This document shows positions 52,078 through 61,422 of a DNA stretch of 64,000 nt, piece by piece (the stretch's first letter is position 1; each line of letters begins with the position of its first letter). The notes beneath the pieces were generated by a model. It did no database searches, was not told where the DNA came from, and worked only from the letters and a program-made list of their open reading frames with translations. The translations under genes were made by a program, and so were the position numbers. The stretch is from CAMCXE01 sp046347475 (lineage in GTDB: Bacteria; Pseudomonadota; Gammaproteobacteria; Pseudomonadales; Cellvibrionaceae): assembly GCA_046347475.1 (NCBI GenBank), contig JAXMGD010000001.1, positions 124,001-188,000 of the forward strand, written 5' to 3'.

Positions 52078-52662
52078 CTAAAACTTATAGCTCAACCCTA
52101 GGTTGTACACCCAAGGGTCAATTTGCACGGTGGCGAGTTTGGCGCCGTCAAGGCTTGCGTCTGTGTCTATGTCGATGTACCACAGCGCAACATTGGCGCC
52201 CCAGTGTTCGTTAAAATTAAAATCTGCACCTAATTCGGCCGCCAACCCGAATGAAGAATCTAACGCTAAATCGCCAAGGGCCGATTCTTCGCTAAAAAAT
52301 TGCGTGTAGTTTACGCCCAAGCCTAGATATGGATGCACGGTTTCACCGAGGGAAAAATGATATTGCGCGGTAACGGTGGGCGGTAAATGTTTGGTGCTGC
52401 CAATAGTTTTGCCCGCGAGGGTAATATCGTGTTTAAAGGGTGTAGCCGCTAATACACCTACACCCCAATCCTCACTCAGCATATAGGTTAATGTCAGGCC
52501 CAATTGGCTATTGGATTTAACATCCAGGGCGCCATTTAGCGCGCCGTCGCCCGCTGGATCAACAGTGGCGACACCTGCACGCACAATAATATCGCCTGCG
52601 TCGTATGCCATTGCCGCGCCACTGAATAAACAGCCAAGTGTGATTAAAGGTAATAATTTCAT
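52078..52662 (-). CDS. ompW: OmpW family outer-membrane protein
   Basis: An eight-stranded outer-membrane barrel of 194 residues that lets small hydrophobic molecules pass. Signal peptide ends at AMA-YDA. GDIIVRAGVATVDPAGDG, the GLTLTYMLSEDWGVGVLAAT segment, PPTVTAQYHFSLG and the terminal VYNLGLSYKF are OmpW marks. GGAG lies 8 bp before the ATG. A degenerate FNR-like site (TTGATTGAAGTCAG, 52716-52729) lies in the upstream region; E. coli ompW is under FNR control, but this site is imperfect. Confidence 0.95.
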   Translation of the reverse strand: MKLLPLITLGCLFSGAAMAYDAGDIIVRAGVATVDPAGDGALNGALDVKSNSQLGLTLTYMLSEDWGVGVLAATPFKHDITLAGKTIGSTKHLPPTVTAQYHFSLGETVHPYLGLGVNYTQFFSEESALGDLALDSSFGLAAELGADFNFNEHWGANVALWYIDIDTDASLDGAKLATVQIDPWVYNLGLSYKF

Positions 52663-53139
52663 GGGGATACTCCTAAGGTTGTGGGCTTATGTTAGGAGTA
52701 AAAAAATGCTGTTATTTGATTGAAGTCAGGTTATGGCCGCCACGTCCAGGGCGGTTTAGCTATTAGGTCGGCATTTTTGATTTAGGTTAAGTAGTGGGCC
52801 TTTTATTAAGCGGGGAGGTTTTTTACTGCCGTAGAGCGAAATATATATTTAAACGGGCGACAGTGTTTTTGGCCTACTACAGAATAAAAATACGCAAAAT
52901 TTTATTCTGAAAAACATCAGATAAACCCATGGCGAGGGCGACTATGGCTTAGTATCTGGGCACTTTTTTTAAAATTTAGTCGAATATACTGCGCCCAATG
53001 GGAGAACGCCCGACTGAGGATAAAAATAAGCGCGGAAAACGGCCTAATACCTTCGCTTAATGACACCGGGATGAGATGGCCTGTCCTGCCGTCCGCTCTT
53101 GCCCAAATGGATTTTGTTTAACCGTAAAAAAACGCCGGC
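52663..53139. other. Intergenic region ompW / lpoP
   Basis: About 480 bp without a gene, mostly AT-rich, holding the ompW promoter. An inverted repeat AGAATAAAA / TTTTATTCT (52881-52908, 10-nt spacer) is the only structure seen besides the FNR-like site. Confidence 0.45.
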
Positions 53140-53733
53140 TTATCCGCCTGCGTTAGTGCGCACCTTTTCCAGCGCCCGCGCTTCGCTTGAGCCGCTTTGG
53201 CTGTAGCGCAAGCCCTGGTTGGCAAACTGGGCGGCTTGCGCGGTTTGATTGAGGGCGAGGTAGCTCTGGGCCATGACCAAATAAAGCGCGGGTGCGCGGC
53301 GGTCGATGCGCAGGCCGCGCTCGGCGGTGCTGATGGCGCTTTGATAGTTGCCCGCTTGATAGGCCGCCTGGGCTTGGCTCACCAAGCTGCTCAATGCGCC
53401 GCTCACCGCACGGTTAGTCGCCGGAGCGGCACCTACTGGGCGGGGCCGGTTGTAGGTGGCTGGCGGTGCGCGACGGGCACTGGCGGCGCTGTCGTCCGGG
53501 CTGCTGTAGGGGCGTTCTGCTTCGGTGCTGTCCTCCCTTACCTCCGCGTCATCCTGGCGTGTGGTCACTCGGTTACTGGCGATTATCCGTACCGGTTCGG
53601 AGCCGTGGGTCTCTGGGTAGCGAGTGGCTGGAGTGTCGGGAAAGCGTTCGTGTCGTTGGCTGGGGCCGTCGTAGCTGGCGCAGCCGCTGAGGGTTAGGAG
53701 GGAAACTAGGCCGCAGGCGGTAAGGTAGTTCAT
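53140..53733 (-). CDS. lpoP: TPR outer-membrane lipoprotein, LpoP-like activator of PBP1b
   Basis: A 197-residue lipoprotein; lipobox LSGC with Cys18 (MNYLTACGLVSLLTLSGCAS). Residues ~20-105 are a disordered Pro/Arg/Ser-rich spacer, followed by a TPR pair (~112-180: LVSQAQAAYQAGNYQSAIST, YLVMAQSYLALNQTAQAAQF). It lies 134 bp downstream of mrcB on the same strand, exactly where Pseudomonas has lpoP, whose product reaches through peptidoglycan to activate PBP1b. The linker would span the periplasm. Confidence 0.85.
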   Translation of the reverse strand: MNYLTACGLVSLLTLSGCASYDGPSQRHERFPDTPATRYPETHGSEPVRIIASNRVTTRQDDAEVREDSTEAERPYSSPDDSAASARRAPPATYNRPRPVGAAPATNRAVSGALSSLVSQAQAAYQAGNYQSAISTAERGLRIDRRAPALYLVMAQSYLALNQTAQAAQFANQGLRYSQSGSSEARALEKVRTNAGG

Positions 53734-53867
53734 GCAACGCTCTTCGCTGGACTAAAAAAGGCGCCATCTTGCCCCCGGCGGCGCGGCTTGTCTAGGAACC
53801 CTCCCGCGCCGGGGCGATGAACGGCTCACCGGCGCGCGGCAGGCTTTTAATGCATTGCCCTGCTTAC

Positions 53868-56312
53868 TTAGCCCTGAAACAGGCGTTTGAAGAAGGAGGG
53901 TTTGGCGGGCGGATTGGGGCTGGCGGGGCTGGGCGCTGTGCCGGGTGCGCCTGGTGCTTGTGGTGTGCCGGGCGCTGGCGCGGCCGAGGGCAGGAGGCGA
54001 TCGAGCAGGCCGCCGCCGCAACCGGCGGTTTCGGTGGGAACCTGCTCAAGGCGCAGGGGCAAGTAAAGGGCGCCGGGGCAGCCCCGCTCGCTGAGCAGGC
54101 CTGTGGTGCCATCGATGTAGTAATAATCCATGCCGCTGGGCGGTTCTTCATCCAAGCCCTTGGTGGGAATTTTGGCCATAAAGTCGGCCCAGACTTGTAA
54201 AGCGCCCCCGGCACCAGAGACCGGTGTGGGCTGGTTGTCGTCGCGGCCCATCCACACCACCGCCATTAAATCGCTGCTAAAGCCTGCAAACCAACTGTCC
54301 CGCTGGTCGTTGGTGGTGCCGGTTTTGCCCGCTAAGCGTGTATTGCCAAACAACCCGGCCACGCTGCGGGCGGTGCCTTCGCGAAACACCATGTACATGG
54401 CGTGGTGCAGGGCGAAGATGGCCTCTTGGCTAAATTGCTGTTGAATTTCCAGGGGGTAACGCTTGAGCGGGTGGCCCTCCTGGTCGATCACTTCTTGAAT
54501 CACCCGCAAAGGAGCGTGTACGCCGTCGGCGGCCAGTGTGTGGTACAGCTCGGCCATTTGAATGGGCGGCGCGTCGATGCTGCCGAGCAGGAGGGAGGGC
54601 ACTGCGGCTATGTCGTCGTGGTACCCCGCGGCCTTGAGGGTTTTAATCACTGCGGGCAGGCCCAACTGCATCCCCAATTGCACCGTGGCCTGGTTATAGG
54701 AATGGGCCAGTGCAGCATAGAGGGGGGTATCGCCGTGGCTCTCGCCGTGGGAGTTTTTCGGCGACCACTCTTGGCCGTTGTCCAGGGTGTAGGTCACGGG
54801 CGTGTCGCTGAGGATGGTGCCCAGGTTGTATTCCTCCGGGCGCTCAAGGGCCGTCAGGTACACAAAGGGCTTCATCAAGGAGCCGATGGAACGGCGGGAA
54901 TCTAAGGCGCGGTTAAAACCCTCGGTGTGTGGCGCCTGATCGCCAATCAAGGCCAACACCTCGGCGGTGCCCACGCTGGTCACCACCATGGCGGACTGCA
55001 AATCCTGTTTGAATTTTTTCTCCAGGCTGTGGGTTTTATCCACCAGGCTCGCCTCGGCCTGGCGCTGCAACACGCTTGAGAGGGTGGTGAAGACTTTCAA
55101 ACCCTCGCTGCGCAGGTCTTCAATTTTGTATTCCTGCTGCAGCTGGCGTTTTACCAAATCCACAAAAGCGGGGAAGGTTTGCAGGCTGTTATCCGTGGGG
55201 GGCAATACGCCTAGGGGTTTATCCAGTTGCGCCTTCAGTTCGTCGGGGCTGAGCAGGCCCTCTTTGGCCATCACGTGCAAAATCACGTCGCGCCGCTCCA
55301 GGGCCCGTTGTGGGTGGTTCCAGGGGTTGTAGTAGGAGGCGCCTTTGCACAGGCCGATTAAATAAGCGATTTGCCCGGCGTTGAGCTCATTGAGCGGCTG
55401 GCGGAAGTAGTGTTTAGCGGCCAGGGCAAAGCCGTGGATCTCCCGCGCGCCGCTTTGGCCTAGGTACACCTCGTTGATATAAGTCTCGAAAATAGCGCTT
55501 TTGCTGTAATGCTTCTCCAGCAGCAGGGCCATGATGGCTTCGCGCGCCTTGCGTTTGAGGGAGCGCTCGTTGCTGAGGTAAAAATTCTTCACCAATTGTT
55601 GGGTGAGGGTGCTGCCCCCTTGCACCACCTGGCCACTGGTGAGATTGACCCACAGGGCGCGAATAATGGCCATGGGTGAGACGCCATGGTGTTCCATAAA
55701 GGCCTTATCTTCGGTGGCGATCAGGCCCTCGCCCAGCAGTTTGGGGATCTGGTCGATTTTTACCAGCAGCCTATCTTCCATTTGGCTGGGGTAAATGCCG
55801 CCGATTTCCTCTGGCTCCAAACGCACTAAGGGCAGGGGGTTGCCAGTGGTATCGGTGAGCACAGTCACCTTGTTACCGGCAATCTCCAGCTTAAAGGCCT
55901 GGGGGGCATCACTTTTATCGGCGAATTCAAACCCACGACTGTAGAGGGTATAGCTGCTGTCGGTGCCCTTTTTGCCTTTCGCGGCCTTATTAAATTGCCC
56001 TGCGTCCGTCACCACATCTTTAGCGCGATAACCCAGCACCGCCAACTGATCATCCAACATTTGGCTCGACAGGCTCATGCCTTCATAAAGCTCCAAAGGC
56101 CGCGCATACACCCGTGCTGGCAGCGCCCATTTTTTGCCTTCAAACTTAGCAGTGACTTCTTTCTCCAGCTCCAAACTCCACACCCACAACACCGCAGCGA
56201 GGGCTGCCCCTGCCACGAGGCCGAGGCTAAACAGGCTGATCAAAATATGGCGCAACCAGCGGCGGCTGGCAGAGGGCTGGGCGTCGGATGGTTTGGCGCG
56301 GCGTCGTGTCAC
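53868..56312 (-). CDS. mrcB: Penicillin-binding protein 1B (bifunctional glycosyltransferase/transpeptidase)
   Basis: PBP1b polymerises and cross-links peptidoglycan. The 814-residue protein has a basic cytoplasmic tail, one membrane anchor (~22-47), a UB2H domain (~70-160), the GT51 domain with catalytic Glu201 in IATEDKAFMEHHG and QGGSTLTQQLVKN, and the transpeptidase with SxxK Ser478 in SIGSLMKPF, SYN 538-540 and KTGT 663-666. A Pro/Ala-rich tail ends FFKRLFQG. The start is GTG with CAGGAG. Paired with the LpoP-like lipoprotein. Confidence 0.97.
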   Translation of the reverse strand: MTRRRAKPSDAQPSASRRWLRHILISLFSLGLVAGAALAAVLWVWSLELEKEVTAKFEGKKWALPARVYARPLELYEGMSLSSQMLDDQLAVLGYRAKDVVTDAGQFNKAAKGKKGTDSSYTLYSRGFEFADKSDAPQAFKLEIAGNKVTVLTDTTGNPLPLVRLEPEEIGGIYPSQMEDRLLVKIDQIPKLLGEGLIATEDKAFMEHHGVSPMAIIRALWVNLTSGQVVQGGSTLTQQLVKNFYLSNERSLKRKAREAIMALLLEKHYSKSAIFETYINEVYLGQSGAREIHGFALAAKHYFRQPLNELNAGQIAYLIGLCKGASYYNPWNHPQRALERRDVILHVMAKEGLLSPDELKAQLDKPLGVLPPTDNSLQTFPAFVDLVKRQLQQEYKIEDLRSEGLKVFTTLSSVLQRQAEASLVDKTHSLEKKFKQDLQSAMVVTSVGTAEVLALIGDQAPHTEGFNRALDSRRSIGSLMKPFVYLTALERPEEYNLGTILSDTPVTYTLDNGQEWSPKNSHGESHGDTPLYAALAHSYNQATVQLGMQLGLPAVIKTLKAAGYHDDIAAVPSLLLGSIDAPPIQMAELYHTLAADGVHAPLRVIQEVIDQEGHPLKRYPLEIQQQFSQEAIFALHHAMYMVFREGTARSVAGLFGNTRLAGKTGTTNDQRDSWFAGFSSDLMAVVWMGRDDNQPTPVSGAGGALQVWADFMAKIPTKGLDEEPPSGMDYYYIDGTTGLLSERGCPGALYLPLRLEQVPTETAGCGGGLLDRLLPSAAPAPGTPQAPGAPGTAPSPASPNPPAKPSFFKRLFQG

Positions 56313-56643
56313 CGAAAATCTCCTGTGTGAAACAGGAGGGCATTGTGAGGGTAGGGGGCGGGCGGGGCAAGGGAGGTGTGATGGTTGGCGTTATCGCACT
56401 ATTTGAAAGGGTGTTTAGGCTAAGGCAGCGTCCGAATTGCCTTGAGAGCATTCTGAGTCCTCGTGTTTCCCGCATTCCCACGTTCTGCGGGAGCATGCCT
56501 ATTAATGTGCGGTGTCGAATTTCAAAATTTAAATCCTTTGAATCAGGTTGATCGTGTTGAAATTTCTGGTGCTGAGTTGGAAGTATGCGTTCCCACGCGG
56601 AGCAAGGGAACGGCGGAGCGTGGGAACGAGAGAAACTATAATT
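56313..56643. other. Intergenic region with GTTCCCACG-type repeats
   Basis: About 330 bp between mrcB (5' end) and the large lipoprotein gene (3' end), carrying the mrcB promoter and two copies of a dispersed repeat, listed separately. Confidence 0.5.
56458..56633. repeat. Inverted pair of GTTCCCACG-type dispersed repeats
   Basis: 56458-56499 (CTCGTGTTTCCCGC, ATTCCCACGTTCTGCGGGA) and 56584-56633 (GCGTTCCCACGCGGAGC, GGCGGAGCGTGGGAACGAG) are related in inverted orientation. Each can fold on its own. The sequence type (GTTCCCACGC-TC-GCGTGGGAAC) is widespread in intergenic DNA of pseudomonads and relatives. Confidence 0.7.
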
Positions 56644-58266
56644 TTAGTCCGACACGGGTTCAGGCCCGGGTCTGGCGGGAGCAATATTTAAATCGCTTAT
56701 AAGCTGCGTTGCCAAATCCACGGCAAAAATGGAGTCGCTGACGTCATCGCCGATATAGAGAATATTTTTAAATCTATCGATTTGAATGTTGGTGTAGGCG
56801 CCCAGTGTCACAGCATGGCTGGGGATGTCAATGTCGCGGATAACACCGGATTTAATTTCGATCTCTTTTATTTTCCCTTCCCCTGAAGAGTGATTTTCCA
56901 CCACGTACATTAAGCCCGCAGTTTGATTTATGGCAAGGTTGGAAATGTCGGCACCTAAAATTGTTTCAAATTGTTTGCTGCCCGCCTTATTAAAACCTTG
57001 TATATGGGTTTTTTTAATGCCATCCGAAAATCGTTCATCTGCGACGATGAAGGTGTTGTTTGCTTCGTAATAATTAAAATGCTTGAAGGTGCCAGGCGCG
57101 GCACTTAGTGGAGCCTCAAAAACATTTTGCGTAATGGCTGGCGTACAAGGCGCTTCCGAATCAGTTTGTTGGTCAACAAATGCACGCCCCTGTTCATTGG
57201 AGGTGGCGACCGCTTGGGCTCGGTACACTTGGCTGCCAGAATCAAAATCTTGGGTAAGCGCTATTACTCGGCTATTGGTTTTGTCGTAGGCTAAACCCAA
57301 GGCATTGGATAGGCAACCTGCGCTAAAAAGTTCGGGAATGCCGCCGCTTATATTCAACGCTTTTAATTTATTTGTGTCATTTTTAATTGCATAGATAATC
57401 TCCTTGCCTGAGTTCCATGCGTAGATCGGGTAAAAACTTTCAAGTCTTGGGTCTTCCCAGTACTTGCTCCAAAAATTATTTTTAAGGCCTAATTTAGCTA
57501 TGCGATTTTTTTGTGGGTCAAAAAAGACAATATATGCCCCACTGAAGATGCCGAGATAGCTAGGATTTGCAGCGTAGGGTTTATTTAATAATTTGGAGGT
57601 GATGCTTAGTCGAGTTTTGTCTGCCAAAAATCCGCTAACCCGCACATCTAAATTGCCTTCAGGAACTGTAATTTTCCCATTCCATACCTGTGGGTCTGCC
57701 GTGTCTCGAGCTAAAGCCGAAGTGTTGAGTGTAACGCTGCCCTCTTTAATCGGAGCATTAGATTCGGCATCATAAAACCGCACTGCTGTTTCAGTCTCGA
57801 TGGAGCCGAGTTTGTCGGTGCCAACATTTTCGTTGGGTTTCGGTTTTTCTAAGCTAATTACCGGTTTGCTAACGTCCTTAATTGAAATTAATACATGTTG
57901 TTTGGCCGTATTGTTGGCGGCTTCAGCCTCGATATCGATCTCGTAGATGTTATTGTTATCGTTATCAGCAGGAGTTTCAAAGTCTGCAGGTGTCTTGAAG
58001 CTTAATGCACCATTGGCAGAATTAATTGCAAATAAAGCAGCATCCGCCCCGCTGATTTTATAAGCGATATTTTTCACATCTCCCTGTGCTTGCGCTTTCG
58101 CATGCCAAAAAACACCATGCGTGTTTTCATCAATGTTGACTTCTGCTCTTTCAGTGTTAAATGAGATAGTTCCACCGGTGCAGGCGCATAGCGAAAGGGT
58201 ATGGGCTAGCGCGACAATGCAATTGAAGGGCGCTTTAAATTCTATAGTTGGTAGCTGCTTTAGCAT
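56644..58266 (-). CDS. Large lipoprotein with cadherin-like domain and beta-propeller-like body
   Basis: A 540-residue exported protein of unknown family. The N terminus ends in a lipobox-like LCAC (Cys29) after a hydrophobic stretch. Residues ~35-135 form a cadherin-like fold: YKISGADAALFAINSANGAL, then FKTPADFETPADNDNNN and YEIDIEAEA. From ~215 on, repeated short strands (YLGIFSGAYIVFFDPQKNRI, AYDKTNSRVIALTQDF, FIVADERFSDGI, LMYVVENHSSGEGKIKEIEI, ILYIGDDVSDSIFAVD) suggest a propeller of the YncE/NHL kind. Probably outer-membrane surface exposed, binding ligand or polymer. AT-rich compared with mrcB and alr, suggesting acquisition. Confidence 0.7.
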   Translation of the reverse strand: MLKQLPTIEFKAPFNCIVALAHTLSLCACTGGTISFNTERAEVNIDENTHGVFWHAKAQAQGDVKNIAYKISGADAALFAINSANGALSFKTPADFETPADNDNNNIYEIDIEAEAANNTAKQHVLISIKDVSKPVISLEKPKPNENVGTDKLGSIETETAVRFYDAESNAPIKEGSVTLNTSALARDTADPQVWNGKITVPEGNLDVRVSGFLADKTRLSITSKLLNKPYAANPSYLGIFSGAYIVFFDPQKNRIAKLGLKNNFWSKYWEDPRLESFYPIYAWNSGKEIIYAIKNDTNKLKALNISGGIPELFSAGCLSNALGLAYDKTNSRVIALTQDFDSGSQVYRAQAVATSNEQGRAFVDQQTDSEAPCTPAITQNVFEAPLSAAPGTFKHFNYYEANNTFIVADERFSDGIKKTHIQGFNKAGSKQFETILGADISNLAINQTAGLMYVVENHSSGEGKIKEIEIKSGVIRDIDIPSHAVTLGAYTNIQIDRFKNILYIGDDVSDSIFAVDLATQLISDLNIAPARPGPEPVSD

Positions 58267-58588
58267 AATAATCCTGTTTGAACATAGAAGGTGATTGCCT
58301 GAGGTTCCTGAGCCTAGTGACCCTAAACGGTCACCTATTGTTAGAAAATACGTAAATTTACGTATTCGGCGTGTTTTGCTTGTCGCGTCACGTTTTTTTT
58401 GTGGTTGATTTCGAGAGCTGCTGAACCGTTTCAGTTAATGCTGGGTTCGCCCCTATTTAAGGCGGCAACCAGCAAAGGTGTTGGTCGTATTTAGCGGTAG
58501 CTGAAACTCAGGTGAGAGGTACTTGCGGCACTAGCCTTTTATCCTGCGGTTTGGTTAGATGGCCGCCATTTTCCCGCTGTTTGTTTCT
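58267..58588. other. Divergent promoter region, lipoprotein gene / alr
   Basis: About 320 bp. It contains the 20-bp perfect palindrome at 58347-58366 and the promoters of both genes. Nothing else is evident. Confidence 0.5.
58347..58366. promoter_or_regulatory. 20-bp perfect palindrome, candidate operator
   Basis: AATACGTAAATTTACGTATT reads the same on both strands. It lies 81 bp upstream of the lipoprotein gene and ~220 bp upstream of alr. Size and symmetry fit a dimeric repressor site (TetR or LuxR type); which regulator is unknown. Confidence 0.5.
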
Positions 58589-59695
58589 ATGTCCCGCAGT
58601 TACCCCATCTTGAATATTGATCTTGCCGCCCTGGCGAGTAATTACCATCTCGTGCAGCAGCAAGCGCCCAAGGCTCGCGTTGGAGCGGTGGTTAAGGCCA
58701 ACGCCTATGGTTTGGGGGTGGAGGCGGTGGCGGGGTGTTTGTATGCCAGAGGCTGCCGGGATTTTTTTGTCTCCTCCACTGAAGAGGGGGTTGCCCTGCG
58801 GCCCTTGGTGCCAGCGGCGCAGATTTTTGTGTTGCAGGGGGTTGAGCCCGGTGATGAAGGCTTGTGCGAGGCCTTTGCCTTAACGCCTGTGCTTATTTCG
58901 GCCAGCATGGCCCAGCGCTATTTGAGTCTCGGCCCGGCCACCGATTTTGCGTTGAAGGTGAATACCGGCATGAATCGACTGGGGCTGGAGCCGGGCCAGT
59001 TGCTGGAAGTGCTGCCGCAATTGCCCCTGGCAGGTTGCCGATTGCTGATGAGCCATTTGGCCTGTGCCGATGAGCCAGGGCACAGTCTTAACCAAAGCCA
59101 ATTGCGCCAATTTCAGCACCTGGCCGAGGCGGCCCGCGCCCGCCTGCCGCAGATTCAGCTGAGCCTTGCCAATTCAGCTGGCGCGTTTTTGGGAGCTGCA
59201 TTCCATTTTGATCTTCTGCGCCCTGGTGCCGCGCTCTATGGCATCAACCCCGGCAATTTGGCCGCCGATCGGTTGGCCCCGGTGGTGCAGCTGTTGCTGC
59301 AAGTGATTCAAACGCGCACCCTGCAGCCCGGTGATTGTGTTGGCTATGGGGCGACCTTCAGGGCGGAGTGCGCAACTCCGGTGGTTATGGTATCCGGCGG
59401 TTACGCCGACGGCCTGATGCGCGCCCTTGGGCAAAAAGGCTGTGCCTGGTTTAAAGGGGCGCGTCTACCCTTGATTGGCCGCGTCTCGATGGACTCCCTG
59501 GTGTTTGACGTCAGTGGCTTACCTGCGTCACAGCGGCCAAGCGAAGGTGATCGATTGGAGTTTTTTGGCCCCCATATCAGAGTTGATGAGCAGGCGCAGA
59601 TTGCAGGCACCATAGGTTATGAACTCTTTACTCGCCTAGGCGAGCGCTGCCAGCGCCAGTATCGTGAGTCTGTCCCAGGGGGTGAGCTTGCTTGA
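58589..59695 (+). CDS. alr: Alanine racemase
   Basis: Alr interconverts L- and D-alanine for peptidoglycan. The 368-residue PLP enzyme has the Lys-bearing AVVKANAYGLG motif near residue 37, HLACADEP, LANSAGAF and DLLRPGAALYGINP in the barrel, and the second catalytic base Tyr in CVGYGATFRAE. IGRVSMDSLVFDVSG is a late conserved segment. The ATG at 58589 gives usual length; one at 58559 is also in frame, neither with a clear ribosome-binding site. Its 3' end overlaps birA. Confidence 0.95.
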   Translation: MSRSYPILNIDLAALASNYHLVQQQAPKARVGAVVKANAYGLGVEAVAGCLYARGCRDFFVSSTEEGVALRPLVPAAQIFVLQGVEPGDEGLCEAFALTPVLISASMAQRYLSLGPATDFALKVNTGMNRLGLEPGQLLEVLPQLPLAGCRLLMSHLACADEPGHSLNQSQLRQFQHLAEAARARLPQIQLSLANSAGAFLGAAFHFDLLRPGAALYGINPGNLAADRLAPVVQLLLQVIQTRTLQPGDCVGYGATFRAECATPVVMVSGGYADGLMRALGQKGCAWFKGARLPLIGRVSMDSLVFDVSGLPASQRPSEGDRLEFFGPHIRVDEQAQIAGTIGYELFTRLGERCQRQYRESVPGGELA

Positions 59696-60656
59696 GCGCA
59701 GTCAACAGCTATTGGCCATTTTGAGCGACGGTGAGTACCACTCAGGGCAGGCGCTCGGCGCGGCGCTAAATATCAGCCGCGCGGCTGTGTGGAAGCTGGT
59801 GCAGCAGCTGCAGTCCCAGCAGGTGCCGGTGGCTTCTCGGCACGGTCGCGGCTATTGCTGGGCTGGGGCTGCGGATCTGTTAAGCCCCGAGGCCATCCGC
59901 GCGAATCTCGCTCACACGGCCGAGCTAAACCTGGAGGTTTTGTGGCAAACGACCTCCACCAACAGTTTATTGCTAGATGCGGCACGCCTTGGGTGTATCC
60001 ACCGCCGTGCGGTTCTGGCCGAGCAGCAAACGGCGGGTCGAGGCAGGCGGGGGCGCGATTGGCTCAGCCCGCTGGCTCAAAACCTCTATCTCTCCCTCGG
60101 TTGGCGCTTTGAGCAGGGGGTGGCGCAGGTGGAAGGCTTGAGCCTAGCTGTGGGGGTGGTGATTGTGCACTGCTTACAGAGTCTGGGTATTCAGGGGCTC
60201 GCCTTAAAATGGCCGAATGATATTTGGCTGGAGGGGCGCAAGCTCGCAGGGGTTTTAATTGAGGTGGGCGGCGACCTATCCGGGCAGTTTCATTTGGTAT
60301 TGGGGGTGGGGCTTAACAGCCACATGCCGCCGGAGGAGGCCAAACATCAGGGGTGGGCGAGTCTTTTGGAGCAGTGCTGCTTTAACCGCAACCAGTTGGC
60401 AGCGCGCCTGCTGGAAGCCTTAGCGCAGTTGCTGGCCGACTTCCCGTCACGCGGCTTTGCTTTTTACCAAGAGGAGTGGAACCGCTTAAACGGCTTGGCC
60501 GGACGCACGATTGTGATCGATCAGGCGGGGGCTTGGGAGGAGGGCGTGTGTTTGGCGGCCGCTGCCAATGGCGGCCTGCAGGTGCGCACCTGTGCGGGGG
60601 TAAAAACCCTGCTGGGCGGCGAGATCAGCCTGCGCCTGCAAACGCACACACACTAG
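59664..60656 (+). CDS. birA: Biotin operon repressor / biotin-protein ligase
   Basis: BirA attaches biotin to the carboxyl carrier protein and represses biotin genes. The 330-residue protein has an N-terminal winged helix (LLAILSDGEYHSGQALGAAL, ISRAAVWKLVQQLQ), the biotin ligase core with AEQQTAGRGRRGRDWLSP, LALKWPNDIWLEGRKLAGVL and a C-terminal SH3-like domain (ETLLGGEISL-type end). The GTG at 59664 overlaps alr by 32 bp; a GTG at 59682 and TTG at 59688 near a GGGGG site are alternatives. Confidence 0.95.
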   Translation: MSLSQGVSLLERSQQLLAILSDGEYHSGQALGAALNISRAAVWKLVQQLQSQQVPVASRHGRGYCWAGAADLLSPEAIRANLAHTAELNLEVLWQTTSTNSLLLDAARLGCIHRRAVLAEQQTAGRGRRGRDWLSPLAQNLYLSLGWRFEQGVAQVEGLSLAVGVVIVHCLQSLGIQGLALKWPNDIWLEGRKLAGVLIEVGGDLSGQFHLVLGVGLNSHMPPEEAKHQGWASLLEQCCFNRNQLAARLLEALAQLLADFPSRGFAFYQEEWNRLNGLAGRTIVIDQAGAWEEGVCLAAAANGGLQVRTCAGVKTLLGGEISLRLQTHTH

Positions 60657-60659
60657 ATT

Positions 60660-61403
60660 ATGCGCATATTAGAACTTGATCTGGGCAACAGTTGCACCAA
60701 GTGGCGCTTGGCTGACCTGGGGCTCAGTGGCAGCTTGCCCAGTGATGAACTTGTCCAGTTGAAAGCCTTACCAACTGATTGGGCAGGGCTGACCGTGGAC
60801 TCAATTTGGCTGGCATCGGTATTGGCCGATGCCGCAACCCAGGCCGCCGTCGGCAGCCTGCAGCGTGTGTTCGCCTGTGATGTGCATCGCGCTTACAGCA
60901 GTCCTGCGGCAGCGGGGGTGATTAACGGCTATGCTGAACCGAACCGTTTGGGGGTGGACCGCTGGCTGGCGCTTCTGGCTGCTCGGCAGTTTGCATCGGG
61001 GGATCTGGTCGTGGCGGATGCAGGCACCGCCGTTACGCTGGATCTGCTGCGCGCAGACGGCCAGCATCTGGGTGGCTACATACTGCCCGGCGTTGCTCGC
61101 CAGGCTCAAAGCCTGTGGGGCGGCACTGGCCGTGTTCAAGTGTCAACGCAGGCCTTAAGGCCGAGGTTCGAACCCGGCGACGGCACCGAGGCCTGTGTGG
61201 AAGCGGCGCTAACCGCTGCGCTGATGGGACTGTGTGTGAGCGCCCAGCGGCGCTTGCCTCAAGCGACTTGGTATCTAACGGGCGGCGACGCCCACTGGCT
61301 GCAAGCCATCTGTGCTCGGCAACAGTTGCCGTCTCGCTGCGAATCTGATCTGGTGCTGGACGGCCTGGCCCATGCGCAGAAACTGCCTTACCCGGCTCCT
61401 TAA
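60660..61403 (+). CDS. coaX: Type III pantothenate kinase
   Basis: CoaX phosphorylates pantothenate in the first step of coenzyme A synthesis. The 247-residue protein has ELDLGNSCTKWRL (phosphate 1 motif), NRLGVDRWLALLAA, VVADAGTAVTLDLL (phosphate 2), GGYILPGVARQAQSLW and the adenosine region YLTGGDAHWL. It needs no feedback by CoA, unlike CoaA. It starts 3 bp after the birA stop; the birA-coaX-SPOR order is that of Pseudomonas. Confidence 0.96.
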   Translation: MRILELDLGNSCTKWRLADLGLSGSLPSDELVQLKALPTDWAGLTVDSIWLASVLADAATQAAVGSLQRVFACDVHRAYSSPAAAGVINGYAEPNRLGVDRWLALLAARQFASGDLVVADAGTAVTLDLLRADGQHLGGYILPGVARQAQSLWGGTGRVQVSTQALRPRFEPGDGTEACVEAALTAALMGLCVSAQRRLPQATWYLTGGDAHWLQAICARQQLPSRCESDLVLDGLAHAQKLPYPAP

Positions 61404-61422
61404 TCTGTGTGAATGAACCCAT

